A stretch of 33,240 bases of DNA from Butyrivibrio sp. (GTDB lineage: Bacteria > Bacillota > Clostridia > Lachnospirales > Lachnospiraceae): NCBI GenBank assembly GCA_017413105.1, contig JAFPVA010000279.1, positions 1 through 33,240 of the forward strand, read 5' to 3'. This document shows, piece by piece, positions 7,310-14,943 of the stretch. The position numbers were made by a program, and so were the translations under genes. The notes beneath the pieces were generated by a model that was given only the letters and a program-made list of their open reading frames with translations, had not been told where the DNA came from and did no database searches. How positions within the stretch are numbered: position 1 is the first letter of the stretch; each line of letters begins with the position of its first letter.

Positions 7310-8947
7310 ATGAAAGACGTTTGTGTTATTGGTGCCGGAATAGCAGGAATGACTGCGGCTGTAAAGTGTGCAGAAAAAGGAATCAGGGTTACTCTTGTAT
7401 CACCTGCACCTTCTGAGCGGGCCCAGTCTGTCATGGCCATGGGAGGCATAAACGCTGTAACCACGTACTGTGAAGAGGGCGACAGCGTGGATTGTCACGC
7501 AAAGGATACGTTGAAAGGCGGATGCTTTATTGCAGGAGATGACGCAGTAAGAGGTCTGTGCAGCCATGCAGGAGAAATCCTTGATTACCTTGAGAGCATT
7601 GGGACAGTTTTTTCAGTTGACGAGAAGGGCCGTCCTGATAGGCGCGCCTTTGGTGGTCAGTCTCACAAAAGGACATATTTTTGTGGATCGTCTACGGGAA
7701 AACAGATAGTGTCTGCTCTTGTCATGGAAGTAAGACGCTATGAGGCGATGGGGCTTATAGTACGAAGGCTTTTTACGAATTTCTACTCGGCCCTTATTTG
7801 GGATGGTGTCTGTTACGGAGCTGTTTTATTTGACGAAAAAACAAATCGTCCGGAGATAGTTTATGCCGATGCTCTGGTAATTGCCAGTGGCGGCCTGAAC
7901 ACTCTTTTTGGAAAAACCACAGGCGCTGTACAGGGCGGTAGCTATGTTACAGGCAAGCTCTTCATGCAGGGCGTGGAACTTAAGAACCTTGAATTCATTC
8001 AGTACCATCCAACTACCTTGGAAACGTACCAGAAGAAAATGCTCATTTCTGAGGCAGTTAGAGGTGAGGGCGGCCGGCTGTTTTACAAAGATGATTCGGG
8101 AAATCCTGTATACTTTATGGAAGGTAAGTATGGTCTAAAAGGAAATCTTCAGACCAGAGATGTAGTTGCCAGAGAAATATATAATACGGGGAAAGAGGTA
8201 TTTCTGGACATCTCTTTTCTGGACCAGAAGCTTATCCATGAGAGGCTTTCGGAGGTCTATGATGTCTGCATGAAGTATCGTGGCATTGACATCACCAAAG
8301 AGCCGATTCCGGTTACCCCTTCAGTTCACTTTTTTATGGGGGGAATTGCAGTAAAAAATAATCACGAAACAAATATCAGAAATCTTTTTGCTGTTGGCGA
8401 AGCAGCATCAATATATCACGGTGCAAACAGGCTTGGAGGGAATTCTCTTTTGGCGGCAATTTACAGTGGGAGAGTGGCTGCAGATGAAATTGCATCGAGA
8501 GAAAGCGCAGGAGTAAGACCAGATTTTTCAAAAGAACTATTGGAGACAGAAAAGACCATTAGAAGATCCGGAAGTGACGACAGTTCTTTTCCCGTAATGT
8601 ATGTGAGGGATATGGTTGCTGAAGTTATGCTTAAAAATCTTGGGATTGTCAGAAATAAAGAGAGTCTTGAGGAAGGCTTGGAGTCCCTTGAATTTTACAG
8701 GTCTGCAGCTGAAAGAATCAGATATGATGCCAGTGTCCAGGCTTTTTATAATTACAGTCTCATGGGTGTGATTACTCTGGGGAAAGCTGTCATGGAGTCA
8801 GCTCTTTTTAGAAAGGAGAGCAGGGGCGCTCATTACAGGAGCGATTATCCGGAGCAGGAAGACGACTTTGGCTATTCCAGCATCATCAGATATTGTGGTG
8901 ATAAGCTTGAAATACGATATGACAGGAAAAGAGAATATGAGAGTTAA
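7310..8947 (+). CDS. Succinate dehydrogenase/fumarate reductase flavoprotein subunit
   Basis: The 545-residue protein starts with the dinucleotide-binding motif VIGAGIAGMTAA and has the family landmarks QYHPTT (substrate-binding His), VRGEGG, the RDVVAREI segment with the catalytic arginine, HFFMGGI, and the C-terminal FAD-binding block GEAASIYHGANRLGGNSL. It interconverts fumarate and succinate. In membrane-bound SdhA/FrdA the FAD is linked to a His in the segment (S)HSV.A.GG. Here the segment reads AQSVMAMGG, with Gln39 at that position, so FAD is probably not covalently bound. It overlaps the next gene by 11 bp. In a fermentative anaerobe fumarate reduction is more likely than succinate oxidation, but the direction cannot be read from sequence. 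Confidence 0.88.
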   Translation: MKDVCVIGAGIAGMTAAVKCAEKGIRVTLVSPAPSERAQSVMAMGGINAVTTYCEEGDSVDCHAKDTLKGGCFIAGDDAVRGLCSHAGEILDYLESIGTVFSVDEKGRPDRRAFGGQSHKRTYFCGSSTGKQIVSALVMEVRRYEAMGLIVRRLFTNFYSALIWDGVCYGAVLFDEKTNRPEIVYADALVIASGGLNTLFGKTTGAVQGGSYVTGKLFMQGVELKNLEFIQYHPTTLETYQKKMLISEAVRGEGGRLFYKDDSGNPVYFMEGKYGLKGNLQTRDVVAREIYNTGKEVFLDISFLDQKLIHERLSEVYDVCMKYRGIDITKEPIPVTPSVHFFMGGIAVKNNHETNIRNLFAVGEAASIYHGANRLGGNSLLAAIYSGRVAADEIASRESAGVRPDFSKELLETEKTIRRSGSDDSSFPVMYVRDMVAEVMLKNLGIVRNKESLEEGLESLEFYRSAAERIRYDASVQAFYNYSLMGVITLGKAVMESALFRKESRGAHYRSDYPEQEDDFGYSSIIRYCGDKLEIRYDRKREYES

Positions 8948-9614
8948 GATTCTTAGACAAAAGGCTCCTGATACCGATCCATACTGGGAGCAATTTGAAT
9001 ATGACGGCCCCATGGAAAACTCTGTGGCGGGGGTTATAGATTACCTGAATTACAACGATGATATAAGGACTATTGACGGAAAAAGTACCGGGAGAATAAT
9101 CTGGGACTGTGCCTGTTTGCAGGGAGTGTGCGGCGCCTGTGCCATGGTCATCAACGGGAGACCTTCCCTTGCCTGTGAAACTTTTTTGAAGAATCTGAAG
9201 GGAAAAGAACTGGTTCTTCAACCACTCAAAAAATTTCCTGTTATAAGGGATCTTTCTGTGGACAGATCTGTAATCCAGGATAATCTTACAAAGGCGAATG
9301 TCTATATTGACAGCTACCAAGGGGCAGATGCCAGGGAACACGGACGGCAATACCTAGTGGCAAAATGCCTTAAGTGCGGGCTCTGTCTTGAAGTCTGCCC
9401 TAATTATGTAAGCGGCAGGTCTTTCTATGGGGCTGTTTTTGCAAATGACTGTTATCTGGTATCCGGCAGAAATAGTGACAAAAGTAAGAAAATAGGTGAT
9501 ATTTATAACAGATACTTTGCCGGAGGCTGTTCAAAAGCGCTATCCTGCATGGAGGTCTGTCCTATGAGCATTCCAACCATTGCATCCATTGCAAAAATGA
9601 ACAGTAGCAGGTGA
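8937..9614 (+). CDS. Succinate dehydrogenase/fumarate reductase iron-sulfur subunit
   Basis: The 225-residue protein has the three cluster sites of SdhB/FrdB in order: [2Fe-2S] at C60, C65, C68 and C80 (CLQGVCGAC then C); [4Fe-4S] at C144, C147, C150 and C154 (CLKCGLCLEVCP); and [3Fe-4S] at C198, C204 and C208 (CSKALSCMEVCP). It carries electrons between the flavoprotein and the membrane anchor. The chosen ATG overlaps the end of the flavoprotein gene and follows AGGAAAAGAGA; the protein then begins MRVKILRQ, as is usual for the family. A longer frame runs upstream inside the flavoprotein gene but would add an unrelated N-terminus. Confidence 0.92.
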   Translation: MRVKILRQKAPDTDPYWEQFEYDGPMENSVAGVIDYLNYNDDIRTIDGKSTGRIIWDCACLQGVCGACAMVINGRPSLACETFLKNLKGKELVLQPLKKFPVIRDLSVDRSVIQDNLTKANVYIDSYQGADAREHGRQYLVAKCLKCGLCLEVCPNYVSGRSFYGAVFANDCYLVSGRNSDKSKKIGDIYNRYFAGGCSKALSCMEVCPMSIPTIASIAKMNSSR

Positions 9615-9637
9615 TGTACAGAAAGGGAGGTAAACTG

Positions 9638-10183
9638 ATGAATATAGTTGTATATCTGGGGTCAAGCTCAGGAAACAATGAGCATTTTAAAGAAGCAGCA
9701 AAAAAACTTGGCACTTGGATTGGAGAAAACGGAAATACTCTTGTTTATGGTGGGGCAAATGCAGGACTTATGGGAGCTGTTGCAAATGCTACTCTGGAAG
9801 CCGGTGGGAAGGTTATAGGTGTACTTCCAGATATAGCTGCAATACAGAACAGAAAGCACAAAGGGCTTACGGAATACATCGAGACTTCGTCCATGGCCGA
9901 AAGGAAAGCCAAAATGATAGAACTTGCAGATGCATTTGTGGCTCTTCCCGGTGGAATCGGAACTATAGATGAGATAACGGATGTACTGTCTTTATCAAGT
10001 CTTGATGTGGTAACTTGTCCAATAGTTCTTTATAATACGGATGGCTACTATGAACCATTCAGGACACTGATTAGAAATATCATCGAGAACGGACTTGGAA
10101 GAAAAGAATACTTTGAAAGAGCTCTTTTCTCAGATGATATGAATGAAATTGCGGAATTTTTAAGTAGTAGGGGAAAAAAATGA
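9638..10183 (+). CDS. LOG family protein (nucleoside 5'-monophosphate phosphoribohydrolase-like)
   Basis: The 181-residue protein is a Rossmann-type LOG/TIGR00730 member with the diagnostic PGGIGTIDE (104-112), the M-x-x-RK motif near 86-91 and a glycine-rich GGANAGLMG. Family members remove ribose 5-phosphate from adenine or cytokinin monophosphates; the bacterial substrate is often unclear. I use the ATG after a strong AAAGGGAGG rather than a start 27 bp upstream that overlaps the iron-sulfur gene. It lies 23 bp after the sdhB-like gene on the same strand and may be cotranscribed, though no functional link is evident. Confidence 0.9.
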   Translation: MNIVVYLGSSSGNNEHFKEAAKKLGTWIGENGNTLVYGGANAGLMGAVANATLEAGGKVIGVLPDIAAIQNRKHKGLTEYIETSSMAERKAKMIELADAFVALPGGIGTIDEITDVLSLSSLDVVTCPIVLYNTDGYYEPFRTLIRNIIENGLGRKEYFERALFSDDMNEIAEFLSSRGKK

Positions 10184-10219
10184 AAAGACTAATTGCATTC
10201 ATCCGGATGCATTTACTTA

Positions 10220-10248
10220 TTGACAATATTTTTCATTTGTATTATCAT
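10220..10248 (+). promoter_or_regulatory. Promoter P1 upstream of feoA
   Basis: TTGACA (10220-10225), a 17-bp spacer and TATCAT (10243-10248) form a good sigma-A-type promoter. A GTTAG-N6-CTAAC box starts four bases after the -10 hexamer, over the expected start site. Confidence 0.65.
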
Positions 10249-10251
10249 CAA

Positions 10252-10267
10252 GTTAGCAAATGCTAAC
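10252..10267. promoter_or_regulatory. Operator-like box 1 (GTTAG-N6-CTAAC)
   Basis: GTTAGCAAATGCTAAC is a 16-bp inverted repeat at the expected start point of P1. Two more boxes with the same arms and spacing occur at 10351 and 10416. Their position before feo genes suggests a metal-dependent repressor of the DtxR/MntR type or an equivalent. The regulator gene is not in this window. Confidence 0.65.
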
Positions 10268-10334
10268 AAAACAATCATTATACTATCAATAATACCAAAA
10301 ATGAAAAAATAATTAAATTGAATAAAATCTCTTA

Positions 10335-10363
10335 TTGACAAGCCTTTTCAGTTAGATTACACT
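10335..10363 (+). promoter_or_regulatory. Promoter P2 upstream of feoA
   Basis: TTGACA (10335-10340), a 17-bp spacer and TACACT (10358-10363) form a second promoter 115 bp downstream of P1. Its -10 hexamer lies inside operator box 2. Confidence 0.6.
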
Positions 10364-10376
10364 AACGTACGGTTAG
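10351..10376. promoter_or_regulatory. Operator-like box 2 with adjoining half-site
   Basis: GTTAGATTACACTAAC (10351-10366) has the same arms and spacing as box 1 and covers the -10 hexamer of P2. A further GTTAG at 10372-10376 makes an outward-facing CTAAC-GTACG-GTTAG palindrome, so a second dimer could bind next to it. Confidence 0.6.
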
Positions 10377-10380
10377 CAGA

Positions 10381-10406
10381 AAGCAACAGCAAGTTGCTTA
10401 TTTTTT
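10381..10406 (+). terminator. Small terminator or attenuator in the feoA leader
   Basis: AAGCAAC pairs perfectly with GTTGCTT around AGCAA and is followed by A and six T residues. It lies between P2 and feoA, so transcripts from P1 and P2 must read through it. It may be an attenuator or may end a short leader RNA. Confidence 0.6.
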
Positions 10407-10415
10407 AATGGTATA

Positions 10416-10431
10416 GTTAGAAAATGCTAAC
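10416..10431. promoter_or_regulatory. Operator-like box 3 (GTTAG-N6-CTAAC)
   Basis: GTTAGAAAATGCTAAC is the third box with the same arms and spacing. It overlaps TATAGT (10412-10417), a possible -10 of a third start downstream of the small terminator, although no matching -35 hexamer is seen. Confidence 0.55.
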
Positions 10432-10474
10432 ATGTTTTATTTGATTACAGTAAAACAAAGAAAGAGAGGTACGC

Positions 10475-10687
10475 ATGATGCCTTTGACTATGGCTGATGT
10501 AGGTTCAATTGTTAGTATCAAGAAGATTTCAGGAAATGACGAGGTTAAACAGCACCTTGCTGAACTTGGTTTTGTAGTTAATGAGGAAGTTGGTGTTGTT
10601 AATAAGAATGGCGGCAACATGATCATCAATGTTAAGAACAGTCGTATAGCACTGGATAAGACACTGGCAAACAGGATTTATGTATGA
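10475..10687 (+). CDS. feoA: FeoA family protein, first copy
   Basis: The 70-residue protein is a FeoA-type SH3-like domain: MADVGSIVSIKKISG, then HLAELGF and a beta-rich C-terminus ending NRIYV. FeoA is a small cytoplasmic partner of the FeoB ferrous iron transporter. This copy differs strongly from the second FeoA. The ATG follows AAGAGAGG; a second ATG directly after it is equally possible. The gene is first after the boxed promoters and is separated from the second feoA by a 145-bp family A element. Confidence 0.85.
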   Translation: MMPLTMADVGSIVSIKKISGNDEVKQHLAELGFVVNEEVGVVNKNGGNMIINVKNSRIALDKTLANRIYV

Positions 10688-10742
10688 CGTTATGCTGATA
10701 TTTGCAACGTGTCTATTTGCGTCATCGGTAAGAGGGAAAACT

Positions 10743-10887
10743 GTTACTGTTCACTCGCATGCAGCTCGCTCCAGTAACCAATTCGCGCATTCATTCCATA
10801 TCGACTTCGTCGAAGGAATGCGCTCACTCCTGCATCAAGTTCTCACGAAATGCGCAGCTTAGTGCGAATTTCTGTCTGAACAGTAAC
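10743..10887 (-). mobile_element. Family A element, copy 2, inserted between two feoA genes
   Basis: This 145-bp copy has perfect 11-bp ends GTTACTGTTCA/TGAACAGTAAC and is flanked by perfect 8-bp direct repeats GGAAAACT (10735-10742 and 10888-10895). It lies in the opposite orientation to copy 1, differs from it at roughly ten positions and has the same hairpins and core. It sits inside the feo operon. Because it has no T tract it need not stop transcription, but its folding could affect expression or processing of the mRNA. Confidence 0.92.
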
Positions 10888-10948
10888 GGAAAACTTACTT
10901 TTGACTCTTACTTCAAATATATAAAAAGTAGAAAAAGGGAGAAATCTG

Positions 10949-11170
10949 ATGAAGACTTTAAGAGATGTTGAGATTGGACAGTCAGCGGTTGTTAAGAAGC
11001 TGCATGGGGAAGGACCGACAAGAAGACGTATCATGGATATGGGCATCACAAAGGGCGCCGATGTTTATGTGAGGAAAGTGGCGCCACTTGGAGATCCTAT
11101 CGAGCTTACAGTAAGAGGATACGAGCTTTCAGTACGTAAGGCTGATGCAGAATTTGTTGAGGTTGAGTAA
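10949..11170 (+). CDS. feoA: FeoA family protein, second copy
   Basis: The 73-residue FeoA domain protein has the familiar pattern TLRDVEIGQSAVVKKL, then RRRIMDMGITKGADV, then PLGDPIELTVRGYELSVRK, which is closer to the common FeoA consensus than the first copy. It follows AAAGGGAGAAA and lies 44 bp before feoB. It probably stimulates or regulates FeoB. Confidence 0.92.
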   Translation: MKTLRDVEIGQSAVVKKLHGEGPTRRRIMDMGITKGADVYVRKVAPLGDPIELTVRGYELSVRKADAEFVEVE

Positions 11171-11214
11171 ATATATTATTTGCAGTTTTGTTAACTGCTT
11201 ATTAGGAGGAAATT

Positions 11215-13503
11215 ATGGGAATCAAGATTGCTTTAGCAGGTAATCCAAACAGTGGTAAGACCACATTATTTAACGAACTGACAGGTTCCAGGCAGTATGT
11301 TGGTAACTGGCCGGGAGTTACTGTTGAAAAGAAAGAGGGAAAACTTAAGGCTGCTGAATATAAGGATGTTGTTATTCAGGATCTTCCCGGTATCTATTCT
11401 CTTTCTCCATATACATTAGAGGAAGTTGTTTCCCGTACATATCTTGTAACAGAGAAGCCGGATGCCATCATTAATATTGTAGATGGAACAAACATCGAGC
11501 GTAATCTTTATCTTACAACTCAGCTTCTTGAGCTTAATATTCCAATGGTAATTGCTCTTAACATGATGGATCTTGTTCGTAAAAACGGCGATAAGATTGA
11601 TGTTAAAGCTCTTTCAGAAGCTCTTGGCTGCGAAGTGGTTGAGCTCTCTGCTTTAAAAGGAGAGGGAACCGACAGTCTTATTAAAAAGGCAGTAACGTTA
11701 GCAAAAACTAACAATATTTCAGGAAGAAGTAGTGCACTTACAGGTGAAGTAAAGACAGCTATTGAAAGCATTGAGGAAATCCTTAAGGGACAGGCAGATG
11801 AAAAATTCCTTAGATGGAATGCTATAAAAGCTTTCGAGCGTGATGAAAAGGCTGTGGCTGCTCTTAATCTTTCTGCTGATAAGAAATCTAAGATTGAAGA
11901 GATCATAAAAGAGGCAGAAACGAATCTGGATGATGATTCAGAGTCAATCATCACAAATGAGAGATACAACTACATTACAGATATTACAGCTAAAACTGTT
12001 AAAAAAGGCAGAGCTAAGGGTGAACTTTCTGTTTCCGATAAGATTGACAGAGTAGTAACTAACAGAATTCTTGGTCTTCCAATCTTTGCAGCAATTATGT
12101 TCTTCATCTATGCAATCGCAATGGGTGGATGGAGTATTTCATTTGGTACCAGGGCGACAGATTTTGCAAATGATGTGATCTTTGGCGAGTGGGTTCCGGG
12201 ATTCTTTGATACAATTCTTGGATTCTTGCATGTTGAAGAAGGAACAGTTCTTTATGGACTTATTCAGGATGGTATTGTAGCAGGTGTTGGCGCAGTCCTG
12301 GGATTTGTACCTCAGATGCTTGTATTGTTCTTCCTTCTGTCAATCCTTGAGGACGTTGGATATATGGCAAGAGTTGCGTTCGTAATGGACCGTATCTTCC
12401 GTCAGTTCGGTCTTTCAGGAAAGTCCTTTATCCCTTGCCTTGTTGCTACAGGCTGTGGAGTTCCCGGTGTTATGGCAAGCCGTACCATTGAGAATGAACG
12501 TGACAGAAAGATGACCATCATGACAACCACATTCATGCCATGCGGTGCTAAGCTTCCTATCATTGGACTTATTGCCGGTGCAATATTTGGTGGTTCACCT
12601 CTTATTGCTGCTTCAGCTTACTTTATCGGCATTGGATCTATTATCCTTTCTGGAATCATTTTAAAGAAGTTTAAGGCCTTCGCAGGAATGCCTGCACCAT
12701 TCGTTATGGAGCTTCCTGCTTACCACATCCCTTCATGGGTTGGCGTTTTAAGAGCAACCTGGGAGAGAGGCTGGTCATTTATTAAGAGAGCCGGTTCAGT
12801 AATCGTAGTAGCATCAGTTATTATCTGGTTCCTTTCAGCATTTGGAATTGTAAATGGAAAATTTGGACTTGTTGACAACTTATTTGAGGATGAGACACTT
12901 ATAACAGATGAGTACGTTACTGAACTTGCTGACAAGATGAACATAGAGGAAGACGAAGTGAATCCTATGGATGCTTCACTTCTTGCCGGTATTGGTAATA
13001 CTTTCTCATTCGTATTCAGACCTCTTGGCTTTGGTAACTGGAAGCCGGCTGTAGCAACTGTTACAGGACTTGTGGCAAAAGAAAATGTTGTTGGTACTTT
13101 TGGTGTGCTATATAATTATGACGATGAAGCTGAGGAACTTGAGGAAAACGGTGATCAGATCTGGGACAGAGTTGCAGCTGATTACACGCCTATCGCAGCC
13201 TTTGCATTCATGATCTTTAACCTTCTGTGTGCTCCATGCTTTGCAGCAATCGGTGCCATCAAGCGTGAGATGAACAACGCAAAGTGGACCTGGGCTGCAA
13301 TTGGATATATGACCGGGTGGGCTTATGTTCTTGCACTTATCGTATATAATGTTGGCGGTTTGATTGTTGGGGAAGTAGCATTTGGAATTGGTACTATTGT
13401 TGGATTTATTGCTCTTGGAGCTCTTTTGTACCTTATCTTCAGAAAAGGATATGTAGCAGGAGAGGAAGACAAGAATCTCAATGCGGTAAGTGCCCACGCT
13501 TAA
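11215..13503 (+). CDS. feoB: Ferrous iron transport protein B
   Basis: The 762-residue protein has an N-terminal G-protein domain with G1 GNPNSGKT (9-16), G3 DLPG and G4 NMMD, a helical regulatory domain (about 170-270), and a polytopic membrane domain with the two Gate regions, the second marked by ATGCGVPG and MPCGAKLPI. It imports Fe(II) across the cytoplasmic membrane using nucleotide hydrolysis. The start ATG has a strong AGGAGGAAATT. Length and motifs are complete. It is followed after 30 bp by the Cys-rich partner gene. Confidence 0.97.
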   Translation: MGIKIALAGNPNSGKTTLFNELTGSRQYVGNWPGVTVEKKEGKLKAAEYKDVVIQDLPGIYSLSPYTLEEVVSRTYLVTEKPDAIINIVDGTNIERNLYLTTQLLELNIPMVIALNMMDLVRKNGDKIDVKALSEALGCEVVELSALKGEGTDSLIKKAVTLAKTNNISGRSSALTGEVKTAIESIEEILKGQADEKFLRWNAIKAFERDEKAVAALNLSADKKSKIEEIIKEAETNLDDDSESIITNERYNYITDITAKTVKKGRAKGELSVSDKIDRVVTNRILGLPIFAAIMFFIYAIAMGGWSISFGTRATDFANDVIFGEWVPGFFDTILGFLHVEEGTVLYGLIQDGIVAGVGAVLGFVPQMLVLFFLLSILEDVGYMARVAFVMDRIFRQFGLSGKSFIPCLVATGCGVPGVMASRTIENERDRKMTIMTTTFMPCGAKLPIIGLIAGAIFGGSPLIAASAYFIGIGSIILSGIILKKFKAFAGMPAPFVMELPAYHIPSWVGVLRATWERGWSFIKRAGSVIVVASVIIWFLSAFGIVNGKFGLVDNLFEDETLITDEYVTELADKMNIEEDEVNPMDASLLAGIGNTFSFVFRPLGFGNWKPAVATVTGLVAKENVVGTFGVLYNYDDEAEELEENGDQIWDRVAADYTPIAAFAFMIFNLLCAPCFAAIGAIKREMNNAKWTWAAIGYMTGWAYVLALIVYNVGGLIVGEVAFGIGTIVGFIALGALLYLIFRKGYVAGEEDKNLNAVSAHA

Positions 13504-13533
13504 GGTTTTGCTTTTTGGAAAGGGGTGATCTAC

Positions 13534-13701
13534 ATGCCACCTATTATTGGAAATGCTATAGTTATTGCAATTCTCTGTGTCATTTTATTCTTTGCCGGAA
13601 GAGCTTTTATCAATACGATAAAGAATGAAATATCAGGAAAAGGATGTTCAGGCTGTTCGGGAAACTGCTCCTGTTCAAAATGTAATAACGCAAGAAAATA
13701 A
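13534..13701 (+). CDS. FeoB-associated Cys-rich membrane protein
   Basis: This 55-residue protein has one N-terminal membrane helix (residues 5-22), then a basic stretch and a C-terminus with six cysteines in GCSGCSGN followed by CSCSKC. It matches the small proteins usually found just after feoB in Firmicutes, thought to help iron handling at the transporter. The ATG follows AAAGGGGTGATCT. A terminator lies about 90 bp downstream. Confidence 0.88.
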   Translation: MPPIIGNAIVIAILCVILFFAGRAFINTIKNEISGKGCSGCSGNCSCSKCNNARK

Positions 13702-13790
13702 GAACTTTGAAAGCTGCTGTACGGAGTATCCCATGGTCTCTGGAGCGCAAATATGAAGAATGTTGTACAGATAAAAGATAAGATATAATA

Positions 13791-13831
13791 CAAGACCACC
13801 TTTTGGAAAAAACCATCAGGTGGTCTTTTTT
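13791..13831 (+). terminator. Rho-independent terminator of the feo operon
   Basis: AAGACCACC (13792-13800) pairs with GGTGGTCTT (13819-13827) and the T run continues to 13831. Confidence 0.88.
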
Positions 13832-13841
13832 CTGATAGCTT

Positions 13842-13870
13842 TTGCAAAAAAGATAAGAATATCTTATCTT
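13842..13870 (+). promoter_or_regulatory. Candidate promoter with 8-bp palindrome before the RluA-like gene
   Basis: TTGCAA, 17 bp and TATCTT form a weak promoter. Between and over these hexamers lie perfect inverted arms AAGATAAG (13850-13857) and CTTATCTT (13863-13870) around AATAT, which may be an operator. The regulator is unknown. Confidence 0.4.
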
Positions 13871-13932
13871 ATTCTTGTAACCATGATTTTCTGGTGTGGA
13901 AACATTTTTATCTATGGAGTAATAAATCTATA

Positions 13933-14889
13933 ATGAGCGAATATAGAGAACTGACATATCCGGTCAAAGAGGCAGATGGTAAGCTAACAGCCGGTGATAT
14001 CATGAGGGATTTGCTGCATTTGTCCAGCCGGGAGGTGAGCAGGTGCAAGCAGTTTGAGGACGGCGTCATGGCAAAGCGCAGCCCAAAGATAGCTTTTCCT
14101 GACACAGAACAATGTGACAAAACGGGCGCTTATGAAGCAGTCCGGCTTATTGATGAACTTGCTCCCGGCGATACCCTGATTGTCCGCATCTACGAGGATA
14201 ACGATAATGCGGGGGATATAGTTCCAACCTACGGCCCCATAGATATCGTATATGAAGATGAAGATCTTATTGTTTTAAATAAAGAAGGGGATGTGGTGAT
14301 TCATCCATCCTATGCTCATTATACGGATTCCCTCAGCAATCTCCTGGCGGGCTACTATGAAAAGACCGGGCAGAAGCATGTCATCCGGACCATAGGCCGT
14401 CTTGACCGTGAAACCTCCGGCCTTGTCATATTTGCCAAGAACAGGCACAGTGCAGCTCTTTTATCCAAGCAGACTGAGAATATGTCCAGAAGAAAAGAGT
14501 ATCTTGCCATCTGCAGCGGAGTTTTTGATAAGAAGGAAGGCATGGTTGATGCACCTATAAGACGGCGCCCTGATGAGAGGATGATCCGTGAAGTTCATCC
14601 TGAGGGAAAAAGAGCTGTTACACATTTCAAAGTAGAGCAGCAATATGAGGATTATGCTCTGGTACGGCTAATCCTTGACACCGGCAGGACCCACCAGATC
14701 CGCGTCCACATGTCTCATATCGGCCATCCTCTTTTGGGGGACAACTTTTATGGAAAAGAAATTGCTGACAATCATGGGCTTACAAGGGCTGCACTACATG
14801 CGGTAAGACTCGAATTTCAGCAGCCGATAACTTGTGATACAATAAATGTAGAGGCTCAGTTGCCTTCTGATATGCAAAAGCTTCTTTGA
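13933..14889 (+). CDS. RluA family pseudouridine synthase
   Basis: The 318-residue protein has an N-terminal S4-like region, the catalytic motif IGRLDRETSGLVIFAKN (about 154-170, with the nucleophilic Asp) and the C-terminal DTGRTHQIRVHMSHIGHPLLGD block of RluA enzymes. It isomerises specific uridines in rRNA or tRNA; the site cannot be told from sequence. I use the ATG at MSEYRELTYPV; GGAG lies 13 bp upstream, which is rather long. A GTG 39 bp earlier is an alternative. Confidence 0.9.
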   Translation: MSEYRELTYPVKEADGKLTAGDIMRDLLHLSSREVSRCKQFEDGVMAKRSPKIAFPDTEQCDKTGAYEAVRLIDELAPGDTLIVRIYEDNDNAGDIVPTYGPIDIVYEDEDLIVLNKEGDVVIHPSYAHYTDSLSNLLAGYYEKTGQKHVIRTIGRLDRETSGLVIFAKNRHSAALLSKQTENMSRRKEYLAICSGVFDKKEGMVDAPIRRRPDERMIREVHPEGKRAVTHFKVEQQYEDYALVRLILDTGRTHQIRVHMSHIGHPLLGDNFYGKEIADNHGLTRAALHAVRLEFQQPITCDTINVEAQLPSDMQKLL

Positions 14890-14943
14890 ATTACGACAGG
14901 AACAAATAAATCAGAGATTCGGATTGCTTTTATAGGTATTGTC

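Noticed and set aside
10680-10862. 60-codon open frame after the first feoA
   Set aside because: It starts at the end of feoA and runs into the family A element. It has no similarity to known proteins and no ribosome binding site.
10759-10971. Open frame starting MQLAPVTNSRIHS, also present in copy 1 of the 145-bp element (4631-4837)
   Set aside because: The frame is shared only because the element is repeated. In the third copy (19739-19883) the same frame has a TGA after about 20 codons, and no ribosome binding site is present, so it is not a conserved protein.
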